Shown here piece by piece: positions 1-9,137 of a stretch of 64,000 nucleotides of DNA. Origin of the DNA: Sandaracinaceae bacterium (GTDB taxonomy: Bacteria; Myxococcota_A; Polyangia; Polyangiales; Sandaracinaceae); NCBI GenBank assembly GCA_040218145.1, contig JAVJQK010000033.1, forward strand, positions 248,001 to 312,000, read 5' to 3'. Position numbers and translations under genes: made by a program. The notes under the pieces were generated by a model. It had not been told where the DNA came from, did no database searches, and saw nothing but the letters and a program-made list of their open reading frames with translations. Numbering within the stretch: position 1 is the first letter of the stretch; each line of letters starts with the position of its first letter.

Positions 1-17
1 AGGAGGACGCGAGCGCC

Positions 18-1865
18 ATGGCCGAGCGGGTCCGCGCCCTGACCGAGCCCGTGGTGCGCGTGGCGGCGGAGGCGGCCCGGGTCGCGACGCGCCTGCGCGA
101 CCAGCTCGCCGACGAGCGCAGCGTGACCCCCGTGCTCGACGCGCTGACCCGCGCGGCGCAGGGGCTCACCGACCGCTACCGCGTCCCGGCCGGGCCGATG
201 CCGCGGGGTGAGCACCGTCTGCCCCCGCCGGTCAACACGGTGGAGGTGCCCTTCCGCGACTGGGTCATGGCGCGCATCGAGACCTCGCTCGCGCCGCGCC
301 TCCTCAGCAGCACCCGCGACGTGGCCCTGAAAGTGGAGCCGCTGTCGCACGCGCTGAGCGAGCTCGAGCGGCGCGTCGCGTTCAACGTGGAGCTGGCCGT
401 CAACGAGCTGAGCGTGGTCGAGGGCGAGGAGGTGCCGAAGCAGACGCGCCGCCTCGTGCGCGACATGATCGGCAGCGCCCTCGAGCGGAACCGCGAGCTC
501 TTCGAGGGCTACGCGGACGACAGCGAGCGGTGGGGCGACGAGGTGCGGCGCTCGGTGCGCGACGCGGTGCTGTCGAGCCTGGACGAGCTGCGCGGCGGGC
601 TGGTCGACGGCGAGGTCGGCCGCATGAGCTCGCAGATGAAACGCGATGTGCGCGGCCGTCGCCTCGTGCGCTGGGCCCGTCAGTCACGGCGCGCCATCTC
701 GCGCTCCTGGGCCATCGCCGGGCGCGCGGTGCGCGAGGCGATCGGCGAGGCTCGCCTCGATCGCGCGCGACAGCGCGTGGGCCTGCCGCCCCACACCAGC
801 GAGGCGGAGATCGTCCCGCAGGGCTTCGCGCCGCCCGAGCCGGCGCCGTCGATCCCGATGGTGTATCGCCGGCTCTTCTCGGCCCAGGCCCTCGAGGCGG
901 GCGACATCCTGACGGGCCGCGACGACGCGCTGCAGCGCGCGATCTCGCTCCTCGAGGACGGACCCGCCGGCAGCCTCCGCACGGTCGCGGTCGTGGGCCC
1001 GGACGGCGTGGGCAAGAGCGCCTTCGTCAACGCGGTGATCCGCGCCAAGCGCTGGCCGAAGGTCCGGGAGCTGGCGCTCGAGGGGCCGGCGACGCTCGAG
1101 CAGGTGGACGCGCTCTTCGAGCCCAGCGGGGAAGGCCACCTCGTGGTGGTCAGCGGCGTGCACTGGCTGCGCGCGCTCCAGCCGGGCGGCTTCTCCGCGC
1201 TGCGCCGCTTCGTCGATCGCGTGATCCAGGACGGAGGCAAGAACGCGTTCCTGGTGCGCGCCGACACGCTGGTCTGGGAGCAGAGCCTGGAGGCGGCGCC
1301 GCTGCGAGACGCGTTCCCGGACCTCATCACGCTCGGCCCGCTCGAGCCGGAGGCGCTCCAGGCGGCGGTGCTCGCGCGCCACACGGTCAGCGGCTACGGG
1401 CTGGTCTTCAGCCAGGGGATCCAGCCCGAGAGCCGACTCGAGGAGCTGGTGATGCAGGCGTCGTCGCCGCTCAGCCGCCCGCAGCAGAGCTTCTTCCGGG
1501 CCCTGCACGCGGCGAGCGGCGGCCTGCTCCGCGACGCGCTCCGGCTCTGGCTCGCCTCGGTGGAGGAGGTCGACGAGGCGGGGGACTTCGTGCACCTCGG
1601 CCCCGTGCCGACGTCGAGCCTCTACGCGCTGCGTCGCCTCGGCGAGCGCGAGGTCCTGACCCTCTACCAGGTGGCGCGGCAGGGCTGGATGGACGCCTCG
1701 GTCTGCGCCTCGCTCTTCCGGATCGACGAGACGACGGCGCGCGCACGGCTCATGGCCCTGGGCCACGTGGGCATCCTCGAGCGGCGCGGCGCGGTGTGGC
1801 GGATTGCGCTCCACCTGCGCGGCACGGTGCAACGACTGTTGCGGGAGAAGGGATTCATCGCGTGA
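18..1865 (+). CDS. P-loop NTPase of unknown role, paired with an MscS-type channel
   Basis: Predicted cytosolic AAA/STAND-like ATPase; I do not recognise a specific family. A Walker A motif GPDGVGKS lies at residues 327-334 after a hydrophobic strand. The Walker B candidate (VVVSGVHW, about residue 377) lacks the usual acidic residue. Residues 1-290 are helical and charged with no signal peptide or membrane segment. The last 70 residues, after SSLYALRRLGERE, resemble a winged helix. The frame is open to the left edge, so the true start may be outside. The ATG at 18 has AGGAGG at 1-6, an 11-nt spacing, so a complete gene is also possible. The stop codon overlaps the GTG of the channel gene by four bases, suggesting translational coupling and joint function. 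Confidence 0.75.
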   Translation: MAERVRALTEPVVRVAAEAARVATRLRDQLADERSVTPVLDALTRAAQGLTDRYRVPAGPMPRGEHRLPPPVNTVEVPFRDWVMARIETSLAPRLLSSTRDVALKVEPLSHALSELERRVAFNVELAVNELSVVEGEEVPKQTRRLVRDMIGSALERNRELFEGYADDSERWGDEVRRSVRDAVLSSLDELRGGLVDGEVGRMSSQMKRDVRGRRLVRWARQSRRAISRSWAIAGRAVREAIGEARLDRARQRVGLPPHTSEAEIVPQGFAPPEPAPSIPMVYRRLFSAQALEAGDILTGRDDALQRAISLLEDGPAGSLRTVAVVGPDGVGKSAFVNAVIRAKRWPKVRELALEGPATLEQVDALFEPSGEGHLVVVSGVHWLRALQPGGFSALRRFVDRVIQDGGKNAFLVRADTLVWEQSLEAAPLRDAFPDLITLGPLEPEALQAAVLARHTVSGYGLVFSQGIQPESRLEELVMQASSPLSRPQQSFFRALHAASGGLLRDALRLWLASVEEVDEAGDFVHLGPVPTSSLYALRRLGEREVLTLYQVARQGWMDASVCASLFRIDETTARARLMALGHVGILERRGAVWRIALHLRGTVQRLLREKGFIA

Positions 1866-3331
1866 GGCGGCTCGGCCCGATCGCGTTCGCGATGCTGCTG
1901 GGCTGGGCGTCCCCGGGCGCGGCCCAGGACGGAGGCCGGCGTGACGAGGGCGCGGACGCGCGCGACGCGGGGGTGGCGCGCCGCACGCCGCGAACCACGC
2001 CGCGCGCGACTCCGCGGGACGACGTCTCGGCCGGGCGCGCGCCGACGGCGCCGCCCCGCCGGCCGACCCGCAGGCGCGCCGAGCCCACGCCGACGTCCGG
2101 CGACGACGCGCCGCAAACCCCGTCGACGCTCATCGAGGACGGCGGCGTGCCGGACGCGGGTCCGGCCCAGAGCGAGCCCTCCGAGACCGAGCCCACCGAG
2201 AGCGACGCGGGCACGCCGGACATCGAGGCGGCGAGCGCCGACAGCGAAGCCTCCGAAGCCGAGCCGCCCGACGCGGGCGCGCCGGACGCCGGCTCGCCCG
2301 GCGAGGACGCGGGTCAGACCGAGGCCACCGTCAGCCGCGAGGAGGACGACGACGACTCGCTCCTCGGCGTCGTCGAGGCGCTCCTCTTCGAGCGCGCCGA
2401 GCGGGCGGAGATGGAGGCCGCGCGCGCGCGGGACGAGCTGGCCCGGCGCGAGCGCCCCGACGGCGCCGGGCAGACCGGCCCCCAGCAAGAGGCCGCGCCG
2501 GCTCCGATCGACGTGCGCGTGGTGGGCTGTGGTCCGGCCGCGGAGTCGATCGGCCTGAGCTTGCCCGAGCGTCAGCTCTCCACGCTCGGCCTGATCCTCC
2601 TGCTCTTCGTCACCCTGCTCGGCCTCGCGGTGATCGACCGGGTGCGCCGACCGCTCCCGGAGCAGGGCCTGCTGCCGCGCGTCCTCGGCGCCGCCCACCT
2701 CGCGCTCCGGCTCGCGGCGGTCGTGATGGTGCTCAACGTCGCCTCCCGCCTCTTGCCGGGCTGGCTCGCGCCGTTCCTGCTCATCGGCGTCATCGCGGCC
2801 GCGCTCGCGATCGGCATCGGCGCCGTCTGGCCCTGGCTGCCCGACGTCGTCGGGGGCGTGCTGCTGCTGGCCGAGCGACGCGTGCGAGCCGGGCTGTGGC
2901 TCATCGGGGACGGCTTCGCCGGGCAGATCGAGCGCGTCGGCCCGCGCGTGACCACGCTCCGGGCCGCCGACGGCTCCCTCTTCACCATCCCGAACCGGCA
3001 GCTGGTCTCGCGCACGGTGCACACGAGCGCGCAGCGCTTCGCCGAGACCAAGGTCGCGCTGGAGGTGCCGGACGCGCCGGCCACCGAGGTGCGCGCCGCC
3101 ATCCGGGACGCCGTCCTCTGCTCGCCCTACGTGCCGTCGCACCCGCTCCTCGCCATCGCGCGCGACGCGAGCCAGCCGCGGCGCTGGACCGTGACGGTGC
3201 GGCTGCTCGACGCGCGCTTCGGCCCCGACTTCGAGGGGCAGCTCCTCGAGCGGGTCGAGGAGGCGCTCGCCCCGCGCGCGGAGACGCCCGCCCCCGAGCC
3301 TCCGCCCCAGCCTCCCGAGCCCCCTCAGTAG
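1862..3331 (+). CDS. MscS-family mechanosensitive channel with long Asp/Ala/Gly-rich extracytoplasmic region
   Basis: Small-conductance mechanosensitive channel-like protein, 489 aa, starting at a GTG that overlaps the upstream stop. Residues 1-23 form a signal peptide ending GAAQ. About 190 low-complexity residues follow, rich in DAG, SE and PT repeats and probably periplasmic. Membrane segments follow at about 238-258 (LSTLGLILLLFVTLLGL) and 285-330. The MscS beta-domain begins near residue 343 (GLWLIGDGFAGQIERVG), with the family-typical R-x-T-x-LR-x-x-DG and IPN motifs at about 360-377. Only two or three transmembrane helices precede it, as in short MscS proteins. The tail is PEPPPQPPEPPQ. 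The channel assignment is solid; the function of the acidic repeat region is unknown. Confidence 0.85.
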   Translation: MRRLGPIAFAMLLGWASPGAAQDGGRRDEGADARDAGVARRTPRTTPRATPRDDVSAGRAPTAPPRRPTRRRAEPTPTSGDDAPQTPSTLIEDGGVPDAGPAQSEPSETEPTESDAGTPDIEAASADSEASEAEPPDAGAPDAGSPGEDAGQTEATVSREEDDDDSLLGVVEALLFERAERAEMEAARARDELARRERPDGAGQTGPQQEAAPAPIDVRVVGCGPAAESIGLSLPERQLSTLGLILLLFVTLLGLAVIDRVRRPLPEQGLLPRVLGAAHLALRLAAVVMVLNVASRLLPGWLAPFLLIGVIAAALAIGIGAVWPWLPDVVGGVLLLAERRVRAGLWLIGDGFAGQIERVGPRVTTLRAADGSLFTIPNRQLVSRTVHTSAQRFAETKVALEVPDAPATEVRAAIRDAVLCSPYVPSHPLLAIARDASQPRRWTVTVRLLDARFGPDFEGQLLERVEEALAPRAETPAPEPPPQPPEPPQ

Positions 3332-5157
3332 AGCGACGCCAGCGCCGCGCGGAGCTCCGCCCGCGTGAACGGCTTGCGGAGGAGACGGACCGGGCGGTCG
3401 GTGCCGAGCACGCGCTCGATCTCGTCGTCGGTGTAGCCGGAGGCGAACAGGATCTTCAGGTCCGGTCGCGCCGTCGCCATCTCGTCCGCGAGCGCGCGCC
3501 CCGACTCGCCCGGCATGACGACGTCGGTGATCATCACGCCGATCGCGTCGCCGTGCTCGGCCAGCTGCGCCCGCGCCTGCGCGGGCCCCGAGGCCTGGAG
3601 CACGTGGTGCCCCTCCCGCGCGAGGAGGAGCGCGATGGTGCTCCGCACGTCCGGATCGTCCTCGACCAGCAGCACGGTCAACGCCTCGGCCACGCCGCCC
3701 TCGGGCGTCGCCTGGGCCACCGGGGGCGGCGACTCCGGCTGGTCGGCGATCGGGAAGCTGATCTGCACCGCCGTGCCCTCGCCCGGCGCGCTCTGGATCT
3801 GCATCTCGCCGCCGCTCTGCCGCACCACGCCGAACACCGTCGAGAGGCCGAGTCCAGTCCCGCGGCCCACCTCCTTCGTGGTGAAGAAGGGCTCGATGGC
3901 CCGGCTGAGCGTCTCGTCGTCCATACCCACGCCGCTGTCGATCACCCGCATCACGGCGCGCTCCGCCTCGCGCGCGACCTCCAGCGTCAGCGCGCCCCCG
4001 CGCGGCATCGCGTCGCGCGCGTTGACGGCCAGGTTCATCAGCAGCTGCTCGATCTGCGCCGGGTCCGCGCGGATCCAGAGCGGATCGGAAGCGACCGTCA
4101 CCTCGAGCGCCACGTCCTCCCCGATGAGCCGCCGCAACACGCGCACGCCGCGCTGCACGATCGCCCCGAGATCGACCCTCTTCACCTGCAACACTTGCTG
4201 CCGACTGAACGCGAGCAGCTGGCGGGTCAGTCGGGCGCCCTGATCGGCGGCCTGGACGATGTCGGTGGCGAGCTTGTCGGTGTTGCCCTTGTCGGCGCGG
4301 ATCAGCTCCGCGCTCCCGAGGATGATCATCAGGAGGTTGTTGAAGTCGTGCGCGATGCCGCCGGCGAGCCGACCGACCGACTCCATCTTCTGCGCCTGGA
4401 AGAACTTTCGCTCGAGCTGCTCGCGCTCGCGGCGCTGCCGGATGTCCCGCACGATGCCCTGCAGGCGCCCGTCACTCAGGGCCGTCGCGCTGATCTCGGT
4501 CGGCACGGTCGCGCCCGCCTTCGTCAGGAACGTGCGCTCGCGCGTCAGCCGCTCCCCGGCGGCGAGCCGCTCCAGCTCCAGCGGCTCGCGCGCCAGCTCG
4601 TCCGGATCCATCAGCTCGCCGATGCTGCGCCCGACGATGTCGGCGCGGTCTCGCTCCAGGAACGCGCAGAAGGCCTGGTTCACCTCCTCGATGCGCCCCT
4701 CGGCGTCGCTGACGACGATCCCATCGGCGGCCTGCTCGATCAGGTTGCGCAGGCGCTCCTCGCTCCGGGCCAGCGCCCGCTCCGCCGCCTTCTGCTCGCT
4801 GATGTCACGGATCACCGTCACCCGAAGTCGCTCGCCACCCGAGTGGATGACGCGCGCGCGCACCTCGGCCGGGAAGACCGAGCCGTCCTTGCGGAGCCCC
4901 TCGACCTCGTAGGGGGTCTCGGCTCCGCTGCGGATGGCGTCGATGACGCGCTGGCGCGAGTCGGGGGCGGCGATCATCAGGGCGGATTGCCCGACCAGCT
5001 CGTCCACCGTGTACCCGACCATGCGCGCGAGCGCGACGTTCGCGTCGAGGATCAGGCCGTCCTCGTGCAACGCCACGCCCTCCGTGGCCGCCTCGCTGAG
5101 GCGCCGAAAGCGCTCCTCGGGATCGGAGCTGGAATGCAACGAACCGGACCCACCCAC
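3325..5157 (-). CDS. PAS-PAS hybrid sensor histidine kinase with C-terminal receiver
   Basis: Cytosolic hybrid two-component kinase of 610 aa. Two PAS domains (about 13-125 and 130-245) are followed by a HisKA domain with phosphoacceptor His270 in GGIAHDFNNLL. An HATPase domain follows (N-box NLAVNARDAM near 376, then GVGMDDE and GTGLGLS). A receiver domain carries phosphoacceptor Asp545 in ITDVVMPG. The HDFNNLL motif marks the class often working as stand-alone kinase-receiver proteins without a dedicated DNA-binding partner. No membrane segment is visible. I chose the GTG at 5157 because a -10-like TATTCT ends exactly six bases upstream; a longer frame to 5388 would run into the divergent gene. 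Its 3' end overlaps that of the channel gene by seven bases. Confidence 0.88.
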   Translation of the reverse strand: MGGSGSLHSSSDPEERFRRLSEAATEGVALHEDGLILDANVALARMVGYTVDELVGQSALMIAAPDSRQRVIDAIRSGAETPYEVEGLRKDGSVFPAEVRARVIHSGGERLRVTVIRDISEQKAAERALARSEERLRNLIEQAADGIVVSDAEGRIEEVNQAFCAFLERDRADIVGRSIGELMDPDELAREPLELERLAAGERLTRERTFLTKAGATVPTEISATALSDGRLQGIVRDIRQRREREQLERKFFQAQKMESVGRLAGGIAHDFNNLLMIILGSAELIRADKGNTDKLATDIVQAADQGARLTRQLLAFSRQQVLQVKRVDLGAIVQRGVRVLRRLIGEDVALEVTVASDPLWIRADPAQIEQLLMNLAVNARDAMPRGGALTLEVAREAERAVMRVIDSGVGMDDETLSRAIEPFFTTKEVGRGTGLGLSTVFGVVRQSGGEMQIQSAPGEGTAVQISFPIADQPESPPPVAQATPEGGVAEALTVLLVEDDPDVRSTIALLLAREGHHVLQASGPAQARAQLAEHGDAIGVMITDVVMPGESGRALADEMATARPDLKILFASGYTDDEIERVLGTDRPVRLLRKPFTRAELRAALASLY

Positions 5158-5163
5158 GTCGGG

Positions 5164-5169
5164 AGAATA
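5164..5169 (-). promoter_or_regulatory. -10 element, leaderless geometry (histidine kinase 3325-5157)
   Basis: TATTCT read on the minus strand, six bases before the GTG start; no Shine-Dalgarno sequence lies between them. This supports a leaderless transcript and the GTG start. No convincing -35 is visible; the best candidate is TTGGGG, 18 bases upstream. Confidence 0.45.
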
Positions 5170-5264
5170 CGCCGAGCAAAGACCGAACCCCAATGAGTTG
5201 AATGCGCTTCGGCCAGGGCTCGTCCGCCTTCCACCCTTCCCTCCAACTGAGGCATGATCTCGTG

Positions 5265-6161
5265 ATGAACATCCGCTTCTTCTTGGCTGTGCTCCTCCTC
5301 GTCGCGTGTCCCGGCGGCGCCCTCGCGCAAGGTCACGGTGGGGTCGCGCGATCGGGGATGGGTCAGGGAGAGGCCCGAATTTCCTCACGATCCGACGTTC
5401 GGCTCTCCATGGAGAGCATGCCCGGGACGAGCGGCGCGGCGGTGAGCGCGCTCGGCCAGCGCGTCGGCCAGCGCATGGCGCAGATCCGCGGCTGCTACGA
5501 AGAGGTCGTCGGGGAAAACCCCTCAGTGGAAGGCACGCTGCGTCTCCGGGTGCTGCTCGAGGGGCGCGGACGGCCCAACGTCGAGGTGGACCGTGACGGG
5601 GTGAACGACGCCGGCCTCGTCCGCTGCATCACGGGCGCGCTGCAGTCGGTCGACCACGACGGCCTGCGGCGCCCCACCCGCGCGGTGGTGCAGCTGGTGA
5701 TGGGCAACTCGGCCGCAGCGGGGGCCGAGCGGGCGGCGGCGCGCGCGCAGGAGGCGGCGCAGGTGACCATCCAGATCGACGCGGACGGGAACGCGACCTC
5801 GACCGGAGGCAGCGACGACCGCGGGGTGCGCTTCACGGTCATCGGAGACGGCCGGGAGTCCGCGCCCGTCGTCCAGTCCGCGCACCGCTCGCTGCTCTCG
5901 GTGCTGCCCGGGCTGATGGACTGCCGCCGCCGCGCGAGCCGACGCGGCCAGTCCCCGGAGGGCGAGGTGTCGGCGACGCTGCTCGTCCGGGACGGTCGCG
6001 TGCCGAGCGGCCGCGTCGGGCGGAGCACGGTGGCCAGCGACCGGGCCCGCGGCTGCGTCTCGCGCGTGCTGCGCCGCATGCAGCAGCGCGCGCAGGCGAG
6101 CGGGCGGGTCCGCGTCCGGATCCAGTTCGCCGAAGCGCAGGCCGCCGAGGCGGACGACTGA
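5265..6161 (+). CDS. Secreted protein with two AgmX/PglI-type C-terminal-like modules
   Basis: Envelope protein of 298 aa. It starts MNIRFFLAVLLLVACPGGALAQ, which reads either as a lipobox (LVAC, Cys15) or a signal peptidase I site (ALA-Q). Two copies of a module follow: IRGCYEEV...GTLRLRVLLEGRG...V..C at about 75-155, and LMDCRRRASR...GEVSATLLVRDGR...RGCVSRVLRRM at about 215-285. This Cys-x(n)-Cys pattern is typical of the AgmX/PglI C-terminal domain found in myxobacterial gliding and envelope proteins. The ATG at 5265 is preferred over the upstream in-frame ATG at 5202 because it gives the signal peptide. It is divergent from the hybrid kinase. The role here is unknown. Confidence 0.75.
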   Translation: MNIRFFLAVLLLVACPGGALAQGHGGVARSGMGQGEARISSRSDVRLSMESMPGTSGAAVSALGQRVGQRMAQIRGCYEEVVGENPSVEGTLRLRVLLEGRGRPNVEVDRDGVNDAGLVRCITGALQSVDHDGLRRPTRAVVQLVMGNSAAAGAERAAARAQEAAQVTIQIDADGNATSTGGSDDRGVRFTVIGDGRESAPVVQSAHRSLLSVLPGLMDCRRRASRRGQSPEGEVSATLLVRDGRVPSGRVGRSTVASDRARGCVSRVLRRMQQRAQASGRVRVRIQFAEAQAAEADD

Positions 6162-6167
6162 TACGCT
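6162..6167 (+). promoter_or_regulatory. -10 element, leaderless geometry (C13/caspase-like gene)
   Basis: TACGCT ends eight bases before the TTG start at 6176, right after the stop of the preceding gene, with no Shine-Dalgarno sequence in between. Confidence 0.35.
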
Positions 6168-6175
6168 GCGCGCCC

Positions 6176-7645
6176 TTGATCGATCGGCGCGCCGTCTGGT
6201 CTCTGCCGCTCCTGCTGGCCCTCTGCCTGGCCGGCAGCTGGGCGCTCTCGCGCGCGCCCTCGTCCCCCGGCGAAGCATCGGCTCCAGCGCCCGCGCGCGC
6301 GCGCGCCCCCACCCCGCGCGGCCCGGTCCGGTGGATCGTCGCGGGCGGCGGCGCGAGCCCCGAGCTGTCGCAGGTGCAGATCGAGCAGGACGTCGCGCAC
6401 GCGGCGCGGCTGCTCGAGGAGACCGGCCCCGGCCTGCTGCTCTTCGCCGGGGGCGCGGGCTCTCGGGCCGTGCAGGTCCTGGACCCCGACGCGCCGACGG
6501 ACGACCTGCGCGCGCGGCTCGCGGCGCTGCTGGACCCACGCGGCGGGCGCGACACGCGCTACCGGCCCAGCACCCTCACCCCCGCTGGCGCCGCGTCCGC
6601 GGAGGCGATCACCAGCGCGCTCGAGGGCGCCCTCGGGGACGACGAGGCGCCCCTGCTCGTCTACCTGGCGGGGCACGGCGTGGGCGGCGAGGAGCCGCGG
6701 GACAGCCGACTGCTCACCTGGGGCGCGGGCGATCTGTGGGTCGAGGACCTGGCCGAGGTGCTCGACGCGACGCCGCACCACCGCCCCGTCCGGCTCGTGG
6801 TGACCGCGTGCTACGCGGGCGGGTTCGCCGACTTCGCGTTCACCGCCGCCGACGTCGAGCAAGGCGCGACCGAGAGCGACCGCTGCGGCTTCTTCGCGAC
6901 GACCTGGGATCGCGTGGCCTCGGGCTGCGACCCGAACCCCGACCGCGCGGCCCAGCGCGGCTACGGGCTGCTCTTCCTCGACGCGCTCGGCGGCGCGGGC
7001 GAGGACCTCGACGGCGACGGCCGCGTCTCGCTGCTGGAGGCGCACAGCTACGCGCGGATGCGCTCGGGCTCGTTCGACGTGCCCGTCACCACGAGCGAGA
7101 TCTTCCTCCGCGCGGCGGTGGATCCGGAGGCGCAGGCCGACGCGGGGGACGCGCCGCCCCCGATGCCGGAGGAGCGCGCCGTCGTCCAGGGCCTGCGCGA
7201 GCGCCTCGGGCTGGACTCGTCCGACGCGGCCGGGGCGCGCATGACCGCGCTGCAGCACGAGCTCGAGGAGGTCGCGGAGCGCCTCGACGAGGTGGAGCGC
7301 GAGCACGACGCGGTGCGCGAGGACCTCGTCGGCGCGCTGCTCCATCGCTGGCCCAGCCTCGAGGATCCGTGGCGGCGCGACTTCGCGCCCACGCTGGCCG
7401 AGGAGGGCGAGGCCATCGAGCGCTTCCTCGAGGCGTCCGGCGACGCGAACCGGCTCCGGGAGCTGCGCGACGAGCTGACCCCGCTCGCGGCGCGGCACGA
7501 CGACCTGCTCGCGTCGCTGGCGCCGCTCGAGAACCTGGCCCGCGCGGGGGAGACCCTCGCGCTGGCCGGCCGGCTCCGGGCCGAAGGGGGCCCACACTGG
7601 CTGCGCTATCAGCGCTTCCTCGCGTGCGAGCGGGGGCTGCCGTGA
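6176..7645 (+). CDS. Membrane-anchored C13/caspase-like cysteine protease homologue
   Basis: 489 aa starting at TTG. Residues 6-24 (RAVWSLPLLLALCLAGSWAL) form an N-terminal signal anchor. The periplasmic part carries a caspase-like/C13 dyad: His167 in VYLAGHGVGG and Cys212 in VVTACYAGGF, in the spacing and hydrophobic-strand context of the clan. An EF-hand-like loop DLDGDGRVSLLEA lies near 280-292. The C-terminal third (about 335-480) is strongly helical and charged, probably coiled coil. The TTG start is supported by a -10 hexamer eight bases upstream. The stop overlaps a possible GTG start of the SGNH hydrolase gene. Substrate unknown; activity is plausible because both dyad residues are present. 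Confidence 0.7.
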   Translation: MIDRRAVWSLPLLLALCLAGSWALSRAPSSPGEASAPAPARARAPTPRGPVRWIVAGGGASPELSQVQIEQDVAHAARLLEETGPGLLLFAGGAGSRAVQVLDPDAPTDDLRARLAALLDPRGGRDTRYRPSTLTPAGAASAEAITSALEGALGDDEAPLLVYLAGHGVGGEEPRDSRLLTWGAGDLWVEDLAEVLDATPHHRPVRLVVTACYAGGFADFAFTAADVEQGATESDRCGFFATTWDRVASGCDPNPDRAAQRGYGLLFLDALGGAGEDLDGDGRVSLLEAHSYARMRSGSFDVPVTTSEIFLRAAVDPEAQADAGDAPPPMPEERAVVQGLRERLGLDSSDAAGARMTALQHELEEVAERLDEVEREHDAVREDLVGALLHRWPSLEDPWRRDFAPTLAEEGEAIERFLEASGDANRLRELRDELTPLAARHDDLLASLAPLENLARAGETLALAGRLRAEGGPHWLRYQRFLACERGLP

Positions 7646-7707
7646 CGCCGACCGTGCAGGATTCGAACAATTTGACCGCCCGCGGCCCCCTGCTCATGGT
7701 GAGGGGG

Positions 7708-9060
7708 ATGCCCCGGCTCGTCCGCACCGCGCTCATCGTCGCCCTCGCGCTCGGCCTCGCCGGGAGCGGGTCGCTGGACGCGGCCGCGCAGCCGTCCGTG
7801 GAGCGCGACCCGGGCGCGCAGGCCGCGCTGCAGATGCCGGAGCGCCCCGCGGTCGAGCCCGAGGCGATCCCCGAAGACGAGCCGTTCGGCCGGGAGATCG
7901 ACTTCTACGACCCGAGCGGGCACGCCCTGCGTCCCTTCCACGACGCCCTGCGCGCCACCCAGTCCGAGGAGGACCCGCGCAAGGCGCGCGTGCTCGTCTA
8001 CGGCGCCTCGCACGTGGCGGCCGACTTCTTCACGAACGTCCTGCGCGAGCGCCTTCAGAGCCGCTTCGGCGACGCGGGGCACGGCTTCCTGATGCCCGCG
8101 CGCCCGTGGCGCCGCTACCGCCACCTCGGCGGGCTCAGCGTCGAGAGCAACCGCCCCTGGGACGCGCTCCGCGTGCGCGCCTCCACGCGCGACGTCGATC
8201 ACCTCGGGGTCGCGGGCCTCGCGGTCGAGTCCGACGATCGCCGCGCCTTCGGGCGCATCGACACGGGCGACCAGGTCGCCAGCCAGTTCGCGATCATGTA
8301 CCTGGAGCAGCCCGGGGGCGGCTCCTTCGACGTGCGCCTCGACGGTCGGCGCGTCGCGCGGATCGCGACGGCGGCCGAGGAGACCGGGGCCGGCTGGCGG
8401 CTGATCACCGCGGCCGAGGCGCGGCACGTCCTCGAGATCCGGCCGCGCGGCGACGGCCCGGTCCGGCTCTTCGGCGTCTCGGTCGAGCGCGAGCAGCCGG
8501 GCGTGATCATCGACAACCTCGGCATCAACGGCGCGCGCGCCGTCTCGCACCTCTACTGGGACGCCGCCCTCCACACCGAGTACCTCCGCCGCCTCTCGCC
8601 CGACCTCGTGGTGCTCGCGTACGGCACGAACGAGAGCGGCGACGACGGACACCCCATCGAGACCTACGAGGAGGAGCTGCGCGCGGTCGTCGGCCGCGTC
8701 CGCGGCGCGGTGCCCGGCGCCGCCTGCATGCTCATCGGCCCCAGCGACCGCCCCATGCGCGGCGAAGAGGGCGAGCTGGTGGACCGCCCCCGCACCCACC
8801 AGGTGGTCGAGGTGCAGCGGCGCGTCTCCCGCGACATGGGCTGCGCCTTCTTCGACCTCGTCGCCTTCGGCGGCGGCCCGCTCTCGATGCCGCACTGGGC
8901 CGAGGCGGATCCGCCCTTCGCCCAGCGCGACCACGTGCACTACACCGGCCGCGGCTACCTCCGCCTCGGCGAGGTCCTGCACGGCGCGATGCTCGAGGGC
9001 TTCGACGCGGCGCCACGCTTCGATCCCCCGGCCGCGGTCGCCGCGGGTCCTCGCCCCTGA
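7708..9060 (+). CDS. Secreted SGNH/GDSL-type hydrolase (copy 1)
   Basis: 450-aa periplasmic hydrolase of the SGNH superfamily (esterase or acyl-transfer chemistry). The signal peptide is MPRLVRTALIVALALGLAGS, with cleavage near DAAAQ. Block I is degenerate: GASH with Ser101 rather than GDS. Block III is YGTNESG (Asn308), and block V is D408-x-x-H411 (DHVH). A beta-rich insert lies between blocks I and III. I chose ATG 7708, after GGTGAGGGGG; alternatives are ATG 7696 and GTG 7642, which overlaps the previous stop. It shares the GDAGHGF motif and overall layout with the gene at 9970-11589, so the two are paralogues flanking the AIM24 gene. Substrate unknown; an envelope polysaccharide acetyl group is a reasonable guess. 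Confidence 0.8.
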   Translation: MPRLVRTALIVALALGLAGSGSLDAAAQPSVERDPGAQAALQMPERPAVEPEAIPEDEPFGREIDFYDPSGHALRPFHDALRATQSEEDPRKARVLVYGASHVAADFFTNVLRERLQSRFGDAGHGFLMPARPWRRYRHLGGLSVESNRPWDALRVRASTRDVDHLGVAGLAVESDDRRAFGRIDTGDQVASQFAIMYLEQPGGGSFDVRLDGRRVARIATAAEETGAGWRLITAAEARHVLEIRPRGDGPVRLFGVSVEREQPGVIIDNLGINGARAVSHLYWDAALHTEYLRRLSPDLVVLAYGTNESGDDGHPIETYEEELRAVVGRVRGAVPGAACMLIGPSDRPMRGEEGELVDRPRTHQVVEVQRRVSRDMGCAFFDLVAFGGGPLSMPHWAEADPPFAQRDHVHYTGRGYLRLGEVLHGAMLEGFDAAPRFDPPAAVAAGPRP

Positions 9061-9137
9061 TCTTCCCGCCGACGAGCGCGCTATCCAGCGCCTCGTTCTC
9101 GCGTTAGGGTCTCGCGTCCAAAGCTTGGAGGGGCGCG

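Noticed and set aside
530-1861. Plus-strand frame extending the MscS gene upstream over the NTPase gene.
   Set aside because: The translation is Arg/Gly/Ala noise; the real product starts at the GTG at 1862 with a signal peptide.
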